NCBI RefSeq assembly: GCF_963678635.1 | Contig: NW_026971211.1 | Span: 62,001-126,000, forward strand | Length of the DNA: 64,000 nucleotides | Origin: Symsagittifera roscoffensis | Taxonomy: Eukaryota; Xenacoelomorpha; Acoela; Convolutidae | Reading direction: 5' to 3' | Part shown: positions 55,301 to 64,000 of the stretch, one piece after another | How positions within the stretch are numbered: position 1 is the first letter of the stretch | Layout: every line of letters begins with the position of its first letter | Position numbers and translations under genes: made by a program | The notes under the pieces: generated by a model | Told to the model about the DNA's origin: nothing | Database searches by the model: none | The model's input: the letters and a program-made list of their open reading frames with translations, nothing else

Positions 55301-58030
55301 AAGTTTTAATCATTCGAGGCCTAATTGTACTTTTTTATTAAAAAAAATGAACTGAGTGAGTACTCTTGCTTCGGCCTTGGTGACCTTTTTTTCTTTGTCA
55401 AAAAGAAGTTCAATTTTGGTACTTCGGGGTTTAATTTTGTTTTTTTTTTAATCTCAATTCATTACCTTTGTTAAAAGGAAAACAATTTCCACTATCGAAA
55501 AGCGAAGTTGCAAATGTCACGAAAAACAGGATTGACTTCTAATTTCAAAAGACCAATTTCTTCAGATTTTCCAGCAAAAAATGAATCTTACTTATTGAAC
55601 CAGTTTTCTCAAATTGAATTTTTAAAAAGCGTAAGCCTTAATTTTTTCTAGAAAATGAAAGGGCTGGAAAACGATCTTTTTTTTTCTTAGAAACTCAAAT
55701 GTTTAAATTTTTCAAAAAACAAATCAGTGGTTTTCCGCTTTACTTGCGTTTAATGACTCTTTTTCAACTGTCTATTGGCTATATTTGCTTTAGCGGCATC
55801 TTGCCAATAAAAAAACTTTAAAAAACTAAAAGAGAAGAATAAAATAAACAACTTTTAGGAAAAAAAACGATTTTCGAGTCATTTTTTGAAGATAGCTATC
55901 GTCCGATGTTTCCTGTTTTACATTAATATCTACACACCACACTTTCGTTTAAATTTTTTTTTTTTCATCACACCACGCACACAAAAAAAATTTTTAATTT
56001 GAAATAAGAAATCGTTTAGAAGTTTTATTTATGACACTGGTCGGAATTTTTTTGAATTGTTTATTGGCTTTGTTTATAGCGGCTTAGTAGCTTCTTATTG
56101 TGTCTTTTGATGCAAAAAAAATTTTAGTGTAGGTTTTGTGTTCTGAGGGGAAGGAGGACTTGAATTTTTAAAATTTTTTTCAGAGTTTTTTTTTAAATTG
56201 TATTAGGTATGCATGAGTTTCTGGTTTTTTCGACTGTGTTATCGTTTTTAAGTTTTAGCCTGATGCTCATTTTTGCATTTTTTTGTCGGGGCATGTTTCT
56301 CTAACAACTAGTGAGCAAGTGTCTTGTAATCAGGAACAAGACTTTTTTCCACATATGCGAAATTGAAATATAAATCATTGAAAAATAAATTTTTTTTTCC
56401 GGGAAAAATGGAATCGGTGGTCTGCTAATTTTTTGTCTGTTCTATTGCGAAATTGGGAATTGTGTGCTGACAGCAGGGTTTCATCGTAGATGCAAGCTCT
56501 TTCATTTTACTCAGGTAATTAGTAAAATAAAAGCACTGACATTTTTTATTTTCCTTGATTTTTTTTTGTTTTTTGTTTTCTGTTTACAACTATATTCGGC
56601 CTGATTAGTTTCCGCTTTTGTTTTTGGTTATTTCAATTTTGTTCAGCTTGAGTTGATTTGGCTTTTGTTTATGGTTGCCGAATTGACTTTTTACCCAGTT
56701 ATCATTTTCATATGTAAAATATTATCTTTGAAATATGAGGAAGAAAGTCAACTTTTGTCACAATAGTTTACCACTGTTTCCACAAGCGCAGTGGCTAAGC
56801 TTCATTGTGTTTGTTTTTCAAAGTGCTCATTTTTTAATGAAAAATCTTGATAAAAAGTTTGTAAAAACGACATTTTTGAGTGAGATAATTTTAAACACTG
56901 TTTTGGCAATTTTGCTTCAATTATTTTTGTCGATCTATGGATAATTTTATGTGAATCTCTTTGGTTCATTAAATGCTAGTTTGTTTGTTATAACCCTTGC
57001 AATACGCAAGGGTATTGCAATTGCGTACGAGACTTTTTTGCTTGAAAACTTTATTCGGCTTTAATGATTTTGGCTGATTTTTTGTCGGCTTTGTGACCTA
57101 TTTAGCGTTAATTTCAAAGCAAGCATGAGTGTTAAGCTTTATCCCGGATTGCACAAAGTACTAAATTTTTTTAGATTATAGTCAAATTTATAGTTAAAAG
57201 TTTTCCATGGCGACAATTATATTTTCATTTTACGGAAAAGTATTCAAATTTCGTCGGCTCAGTTGTCGCCTAACAATTGTTTTTTGGGTTTCAATTAATT
57301 GCCGTGTTTCTGGACGCGTTTTCTGCAAATAGAGCAAGATTCCAGAAAACATTTTGAATTTTAAAAGTTTTGATTTTCTGCAGTATTTTTCTTTATTTTT
57401 TTTGGACTTAGCGGCTCTCTTTTTTTCTCTTAGCGTGCTCCACTATTTTTAAGTTGTATCGCAAATGGCCCGAAGCTCTGCTTCTCATCTGTGTTTAATA
57501 CTGGTGGTTTTGTTTTTAGCAAAAATTAGATATTGTACTGATGATTTTTTTATTAATTCATTGACGCAATGCTTCACTTCAATGCATATGTCAGTAAAGT
57601 CAATTGATTTGCTATTGCTTCATTTTTTTCCTGAATTTGCTTTGGAACTGAAAATCATCAAAAATATTAACAAGTTTTTTAAAAAAAAAGTTCGAGTCAA
57701 AAATTGAGTTTTCCACTGATGATTATGTCAGCTCATGGTCGCAATTTTATAGCTCATACTTATCAATTCAAACAAATTTTACATCTCTTAGAATTTGTTT
57801 TTAAAGCACTCGCAACCCTGGATTTCAAAAAAACCTTTGTAAGTTTTTCAAGATTCTTTGATATCTTTGTTTCTTGTCTTCAAGATTCTTGGAGTTTTCT
57901 GAAAAATCATTACCGATCTTCAAGACTCTTGACACAATTTTACCTAGATTTGTCAAAGATCGCAAATATTGCTGGGCTTGGGACAGTCTAGTTTTCTGAT
58001 AGCTAATTTGTGATTATGAAGTGGTGATGT
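52376..58030. other. AT-rich repeat mosaic without identifiable genes
   Basis: Long stretch of T- and A-rich DNA. A segment of about 230 bases near 53.26-53.47 kb recurs near 56.78-56.98 kb (CATTGTRTTTGTTTTTCAAA block). A 52.83-52.89 kb stretch has two copies of TTAGGAGATGCGGA. Open stretches at 53230, 56735, 57465 and 57704 have no recognisable domain and biased composition; I treat them as chance. Confidence 0.5.
55231..55297 (+). repeat. tRNA-like SINE remnant
   Basis: GGGACAGCTGCGAGGTCG resembles a degenerate A box region, and CAGTTTCGAATTCG at about 55280-55293 resembles a B box at the spacing of a tRNA. No complete cloverleaf. Likely a tRNA-derived SINE head or pseudogene. Confidence 0.4.
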
Positions 58031-58032
58031 GG

Positions 58033-61000
58033 TTAAACGTCTATAACATGTAGAAAAAAAATGTCCAAACAGTATAGTGCGTCACACATAACAAGTTCAA
58101 ATGTGAAGATTCAAACCTTTATAAGCCGACTCTTTATAAGTATCACCATCTGGGTCACAAGGGTTTCCTTCTTTATCACAGTGGCCGTACAATACACCTC
58201 CTATAAAACAAAACGATTTGCAGTCAACTGGTCTATGCAATCAAGTTCTTTCTATGCAGATATATAATGTTAAATACCTGGGATATTGTCGATTCTTGGA
58301 ACTGACTGAACTGGTCCGTTCAGATTTTCAAAATAATAGTCAGCGAGATGTGAAACTTGTTCAACGTCCTGAAGAGAAGAAACTTACACATCACTTTAAA
58401 ATACAGATACTTCAAATATGCGTTAAATTTGTACACTGCGAACAGCTGATCTTACATTTAGCTTGAATGATCTGTCGCAATCTGCTGGATTAGGAGGCTT
58501 TAACTCTTTCGTGCACAATATTAAACTGTTGAATCTTGGTGCCAAGAAAACAAGCAAGGCGACGAGATACTTGAATCCATCATCACCATGTGCCTCGTGG
58601 TGTGGCCTTGGTACCAAACTAGATATACCATCATTCTCATATACTATTCGAAGGTTGCAAGGCAGGGTTTGAATGCTTTGTTGATTTACTCCCTTTGGCA
58701 ATAATACTACTGGAGTAATCATGTTGAACGGTGTCACTTGCCCGAGTAGTCTGTGAAGTTCGATGAAGGGTGAAAAGTTAATTGCCTTGTCTGACTTTGT
58801 GACTATTAATATCAGAAACGCTTGACTACTCTGAACGTCAACCAGAAGCTGATAACTGGATCGAGGAATGCCTGATGGAAGTCTTTCGGTAACATCTGGA
58901 AATACACTTTCCCTCAAGTATACTTTTACACGTAGTCAATCATGCTGTTTTAGAAACTGCGCAATTGGCGCAGATGACGTATGATCCCACACCCAGTTTT
59001 AAGCGTATAATAATCGATTATATTTTGATTTTAGTACCACCCGGGTTGATAGAAAATGCTTATCATACAATATTCATACATTAAAAAAGTGCTTATCATA
59101 ATATTTCATACAATTTCATAGACCAAAAGCAATTGCAAGAAAAAAGCACCATTTTTCTCATATTACGAAAACTTATAATAAGCGATTTTTGCCACATTCT
59201 AGAATTTAATAACAAGCTCATTGCCATATTTTTTATCAAACATTCTATGAAATCAGAGGCGAATCCACGATTTTCTCGAGGGGATGGCGGATTTTCAAAC
59301 TTTTTTTTGAAAATTTGGTTGGCCTTTTTTTAGGTTGGCCAAAACAATTTTCTGAGCCCTCCCAGTTTCCGCAGGCAATTTTTTTAAAAAACAGGTCAAA
59401 AATGCCGTTTTTGGACATTTTTTGGAAAATTTGACCTAAAAATTGCGTTTTCTTGGCGCGCGCTCCCTTTCAAAATTAGTATACATTGGCGCCCAAAGTG
59501 CCTCTAGAAAAATTTTAGGGTTGGTAGCTCATAAGTGGATGCCATAAAATAAAACCAAAGGGGGACCCTTTGGTTTTCGAGGGGGTAAAATATCTCAAGA
59601 AAAGGCGTCCGCGACGACCCACCCCACCCCCCTAAATCAGCCCCTGTTTCAATTTTTTTTCATACTATGTAATTGTAGGATAGACATTTTTTTCATGAAA
59701 GAAAACACACAAAATTTTATTCTACACAAATCCGAAAGACACTAACCATAGATTTTCTGTCACAAGAAAACCAGAGTCTAGCTGGCAGTTACCACGCAGA
59801 TAAACTGAATTTGGCGACATTAGCCATGTAAGTTAATGTGTTAATGTGCAATGTGTAAGGCGAATATACGAAACTGTGATCAGCTCAAAGTTCCCTGAAA
59901 CGTTATTTAAAAAAATTAATTTTCAAAATTACTATTCTACTATTCTAAATTGCCAACTTTACAGAATATTGCAAGAAAACGTTGTAAGCTTTTGTTGTTA
60001 CCTTTTTTCAAACCTTTGTTAGAAATCCATGTTTTTACCTTTTGAAAAAAAATGATTTCCCCCGGCTGATATTCTGCATATATTCCTAGCAATACCGAAT
60101 ATTCTCTTCCCTTGTCCGGGTACTGAAGAAGCAAAAAAAATTCCTACTTAATAACTGGGAACGCCTGTTTTGAGAACGGAACCCCATGAACGCTATAGTC
60201 AATGGATGCCAAGTATTTTGTGACAGTATTCAATATTGAACACCCTACAAAACTTGAAAACTCAATACGATTCAAAATACTACTTTTCAAACTACATTAG
60301 TTCTTATGATAATTTGTTACGTCTGTTATGAATAATATCAGAATTGATTGGAATTAGCTTTACAAATTATTATAATTATTTTGAACCTACCTACCGCGAG
60401 AACTAATTAATATTAACGGGCCTCTATGAAACTTTTGTTTCCTGGTAACTCTTTGTGTTCAGATAAACTAAAGTGTGACAAAGCATCTCGCCTTTAGAGA
60501 CTTTTTTTATCAACAGGAAAATAAAAACCTCTGGAATATAATTAAAATATACTTTTGGTGCGACAAAATTTTGGCAAAATAAGAGATAGTTCTCAATAAA
60601 TAATTGATTTGAGGAATTTTTTGTATGAGCTTTAATCGATTATAATCAACTATAATCGATTATAAAAGATTATAATCTCTAGGAAAATATCACAATTATA
60701 ATCGATTAAAAATCTTTTAAACACCTAAGCACCATAACAACATAATAATCCGTTATAATCAATTACTACGCTTAAACGTGGATGCGGGATGAAAATGTTG
60801 TGTACAAAAGACAAGCTGCAGATTATTGGGCGAATAATATTAAGTAGCTGCAATTTATACACAGAAGCGAAGTGGAGCATTGCACCATTTGTGATACAAT
60901 TGAATCATAAAAAACGCAAAAATGAGTCGAAAAAAGATGAAACATGCTGAAAAAGTAGGTGAACCAAAATTTTCGTATGTCTCGGTAAAGGAGAAATAGG

Positions 61001-62033
61001 TCTCAGCCAAAGCTGGAGGTAAGTATTAGGTAAAAATTATTAGGTAAGCTAATTTCAAAAATTAGACATTGTCCAAAACCTTAGCGCCTTTTTGCTATGA
61101 ACCAAGACATAAGTGATTCAAGTGATTCTGTTAAACAAGTTGTTAACTAAAAAAAGTCTATATTCCAGTTTGATAACGCTTGCTAAGTAATTTACATCAA
61201 TGTTTTAAAATGTTGAAGACTTATTTATTCAAGTGGTTCGAGTGTTTTCAACTTTGTTCTATCTAATGTTGCGTGAAATTGTCCATTAAGTTTTTTTTTG
61301 TGTTCGAAGCATAACAAAAAGTTGAATTTATTCACCATGAAAACATTTAGAAAGCATTACAACTCACTGGCGGTCAGTAAAGTTGGTATTTAAAACGCAC
61401 GTGAGCAATTTTTTCAGCAGTTAGTTGATGCAGCACGCACTAACCTGCTGGTTCGAAGAGTTTCAAGATAGAGCGGAAATCCCAATTCGGGAATATGGCC
61501 CATCGTTCTTCTGGGGCGGCGGAGTTTGCTTGTGGCTGGGTTTTCTGTCCATATGAACTCGAACAGAATCTTCTGAGTGTCGGATGGAAGAAACTGTTTC
61601 GGTAGTGGAAGTCATTTGTAAAGACTGGAAGTACTTTTGGGAAAATGTTGTCAAAAATCGAACTGTTTCCAATTTCGCCATTGTGTTTGTCCAACTGCGT
61701 GATCAGTTCTAAACAAAAATATTGCAATGAAGGTGACGTTGTGATCCTTTGTTCGCCGGTACTGTGTCAGCAATACATAAAATCCTTTTTTCCTATCGAT
61801 CCTGACCTAAATGAACTCCAGATAAACCAGTTTCACATTTTATTTATTATATTATTTAAATAATTAGAATTAAAAAATGTTGGGAGGCACAAGACAAGAT
61901 TGATTCACCTAGTTTGTCTGTTGACTTGACATTTGCTTCGCCATATTCACTCAAATCAATGTCAATCTCCAGAACCATTTTAACCGAACTGCTTTCACCC
62001 ATCTTGACAGTTGTCATGTCATCACTCTCACGC
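58033..62033 (-). CDS. Unrecognised six-exon gene, 5' end not found
   Basis: Exons on the minus strand, in order: 62033-61909, 61708-61445, 58922-58456, 58368-58278, 58200-58117 and 58040-58033 (stop TAA at 58033-58035). Every junction keeps the frame (phases 1, 1, 0, 1, 1) with GT donors and AG acceptors, including CTTCTCTTCAG and GTTTTATAG. The product is about 345 residues in this model. Exon 1 may be internal (open from the acceptor TTTAATCAG) or start at an ATG (62017). The third exon could instead begin at 58912, but only 58922 keeps phase. The 2.5 kb second intron could hide more exons. No family is recognised; the end has a Cys-containing acidic stretch (GHCDKEGNPCDPDGDTYKES). Not related by eye to the helicase-ankyrin gene. 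Confidence 0.6.
58456..58922 (-). CDS. Exon 3 of the unrecognised gene
   Basis: 467 bases ending at donor GTAAGA. Contains alternating hydrophobic strands (YQLLVDVQSSQAFLILIVTK; NMITPVVLLPKGV; LRIVYENDG), suggesting an alpha/beta or beta-rich domain, and a His-rich loop (RPHHEAHGDDG). Its open frame continues past the donor to 58423, a possible intron-retained form. Confidence 0.62.
58923..61444. other. Large second intron of the unrecognised gene
   Basis: About 2.5 kb, mostly AT-rich, with the MITE-like element at 59254-59646 and an ATCGATTATA-rich low-complexity patch near 60.63-60.77 kb. Open stretches at 59133 (plus) and 59940-60134 (minus) show no splice-supported coding features. Confidence 0.45.
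59254..59646. mobile_element. hAT-like MITE with CAGGGGC-type ends
   Basis: Begins CAGAGGCGAATCCACGA and ends ...TAAATCAGCCCCTG, whose reverse complement is CAGGGGCTGATTTA, an imperfect terminal inverted repeat of the CAGGGGCGGAT class common in hAT-derived MITEs of animals. A G-rich block near the left end and C-rich block near the right end add symmetry. No clear 8-base target duplication. 393 bases, no coding capacity. Confidence 0.45.
61445..61708 (-). CDS. Exon 2 of the unrecognised gene
   Basis: 264 bases between acceptor TTTGTTTAG and donor GTTAGT, phase 1 at both ends. Encodes ELITQLDKHNGEIGNSSIFD and a segment with FPKVLPVFTNDFHYRNSFFH, then a Trp-containing end (WAIFPNWDFRSILKLFEPA). 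Looks like a folded domain but none that I know. Confidence 0.62.
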
Positions 62034-62394
62034 CTGATTAAAACATAAGGTGATTATTGTCCCGCTGGCGAATTGGAAATACTGCAATATCTACTAAATC
62101 TTACGCAATATGGAGTTTTGGTTCTCGTTTAGAAGTATGGTCCCGCCGTTTTTGATGAGTCCCGTTTAAAAGCTCGTTGAGAAGTGTGGTCCCGCCAGAC
62201 CACTTGAAATATACTTGAAGTACTTCAAGTGGATGAATATAAAAGAAAACTTGTTATCAATTCTTCGTTAGATTTGCCACCGACGTTTTCTTTAAAATGG
62301 AATTATCAAAACTATTAATTCACTGCCAAAACTTAGAAACTACCTGTAAAATCTTTTTTGTCTGACATTTATATGGGACCAGTGGTAGATTTAT
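62034..62394. other. Upstream region of the unrecognised gene with inverted satellite units
   Basis: Two satellite-like words occur here in the opposite orientation to the main array: CTCGTTTAGAAGTATGGTCC at about 62124 and CTCGTTGAGAAGTGTGGTCC at about 62173. An 18-base palindrome, ACTTGAAGTACTTCAAGT, is at 62213-62230. No exon was found. Confidence 0.5.
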
Positions 62395-64000
62395 GGGACC
62401 ATACTTCTAAACGAGGTGTTTAACGGGACCATACTTCTAAACGAGGTTTTTAACGGAACCATTCTTCTACACGCGGTTTTTAACGAGACCATACTTCCAA
62501 ACGAGCTTTTTAACGGGACCATTCTTCTAAACGAGGTTTTTAACGGGACCATACTTCTAAACGAGGTTTTTAACGGGACCATACTTCTAAACGAGGTTTT
62601 TAACGGGACCATACTTCTAAACGCGGTTTTTACGGGACCACACTTTTAAACGAGGTTTTTACGGGACCATACTTCTAAACGCGGTTTTTAACGGGACCAT
62701 ACTTCTAAACGAGGTTTTCAAAGGGACCATACCTCTAAACGAGGTGTTTAACGTGACCATACTTCTAAACGAGGTTTTTAACGGGACCATAGTTCTAAAC
62801 GAGGTTTTTAACGGGACCATACTTCTAAACGCGGTTTTTACGGGACCATACGTCTAAACGCGGTTTTTACTTCTAATCGAGGTTTTTAACGGGACCATAC
62901 TTCTAAACGAGGTTTTTAACGGGACCATAGTTCTAAACGAGGTTTTTACGGGACCATACTTCTAAACGAGGTTTTTAACGGGACCATACTTCTAAACGAG
63001 CTTTTTAACGGGACCATTCTTCTAAACGCGGTTTTTAACGGGACCATACTTCTAAACGAGGTGTTTAACGTGACCATACTTCTAAACGAGGTTTTTAACG
63101 GGACCATAGTTCTAAACGAGGTTTTTAACGGGACCATACTTCTAAACGAGGTGTTTAACTGGACCATACTTCTAAACGAGGTTTTTAACGGGACCATTCT
63201 TCTACACGCGGTTTTTAACGAGACCATACTTCCAAACGAGCTTTTTAACGGGACCATTCTTCTAAACGCGGTTTTTAACGGGACCATACTTCTAAACGAG
63301 GTTTTTAACGGGACCATACTTCTAAACGAGGTTTTTAACGGGACCATACTTCTAAACGAGGTTTTTAACGGGACCATACTTCTAAACGCGGTTTTTACGG
63401 GACCACACTTTTAAACGAGGTTTTTACGGGACCATACTTCTAAACGCGGTTTTTAACGGGACCATACTTCTAAACGAGGTTTTCAAAGGGACCATACCTC
63501 TAAACGAGGTGTTTAACGTGACCATACTTCTAAACGAGGTTTTTAACGGAACCATAGTTCTAAACGAGGTTTTTAACGGGACCATACTTCTAAACGCGGT
63601 TTTTACGGGACCATACGTCTAAACGCGGTTTTTACTTCTAATCGAGGTTTTTAACGGGACCATACTTCTAAACGAGGTTTTTAACGGGACCATAGTTCTA
63701 AACGAGGTTTTTACGGGACCATACTTCTAAACGAGGTTTTTAACGGGACCATACTTCTAAACGAGCTTTTTAACGGGACCATTCTTCTAAACGCGGTTTT
63801 TAACGGGACCATACTTCTAAACGAGGTGTTTAACGTGACCATACTTCTAAACGAGGTTTTTAACGGGACCATAGTTCTAAACGAGGTTTTTAACGGGACC
63901 TTACTTCTAAACGCGGTTTTTACGGGACCATACGTCTAAACGCGGTTTTTACTTCTAATCGAGGTTTTTAACGGGACCATACTTCTAAACGAGGTTTTGA
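62395..64000. repeat. 30-bp satellite array, continues past the window
   Basis: Unit of 30 bases starting GGGACCATACTTCTAAACGA and ending GGTTTTTAAC, with 29-base variants and GCGG, GAGC, ATTC and TAGT substitutions. Because most units are 30 bases long, both strands stay open for long runs (62391-62612, 62946-63377 and 63061-63414), giving fake repetitive peptides. Rare variants recur 735-765 bases apart (62461 and 63196; 62851 and 63616), so a higher-order unit of about 25 monomers has been copied. Confidence 0.95.

Noticed and set aside
62395..64000. CRISPR array, or a coding repeat protein
   Set aside because: Units are contiguous with no unique spacers, and open frames on both strands follow trivially from a 30-base period.

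Overview
The window is AT-rich eukaryotic DNA, almost certainly from an invertebrate animal. Genes are split by GT-AG introns, the rest is mostly transposable elements and tandem repeats, and there are no bacterial operons. The mix (Ty3/gypsy with a chuvirus-like glycoprotein, BEL/Pao, CR1/Jockey-type LINE, tRNA-derived SINEs, ankyrin-rich genes) fits an arthropod best, perhaps a crustacean, but the species cannot be named from sequence alone.

Layout. 1-2.5 kb: an inverted-repeat element and a decayed BEL/Pao integrase. 2.77-6.73 kb: three tandem copies of a 1.32 kb non-coding unit. 6.94-8.16 kb: a tandem duplication carrying the 3' tip of the ankyrin gene. 8,158-27,167: one 19 kb minus-strand LTR retroelement inserted into the second copy of that duplication, with 409 bp LTRs and an ACAA target-site duplication. 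In its own 5' to 3' order it has a leader, two overlapping pre-gag ORFs, gag with a CCHC knuckle, protease, RT, RNase H, integrase with a GPY/F tail, a P/S/T-rich ORF, an env-like gene resembling chuvirus glycoproteins, and a 3' accessory reading frame. Frameshifts and in-frame stops break most of it.

27.6-40.3 kb: the main host gene, on the minus strand. Four in-phase exons encode a PD-(D/E)XK nuclease-like segment, an SF1 helicase-like ATPase and a run of 28 near-identical 115-residue modules of three ankyrin repeats each. The first part of the array (38.4-34.1 kb) is fully open. The distal part (34.1-27.6 kb) carries about eleven stops and frameshifts. The architecture recalls TRANK1- and Schlafen-like helicases and may be an immune or nucleic-acid-sensing factor; that role is inference.

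40.8-46.0 kb: three tandem non-coding units with long palindromes. 46.3-57.4 kb: a mosaic of dispersed repeats, including tRNA-derived SINE-like pieces and a decayed LINE (49.98-52.37 kb). 58.0-62.0 kb: a second spliced minus-strand gene (six exons whose phases agree) with no recognised product. 62.4-64.0 kb: a 30 bp satellite with higher-order periodicity that runs off the window.
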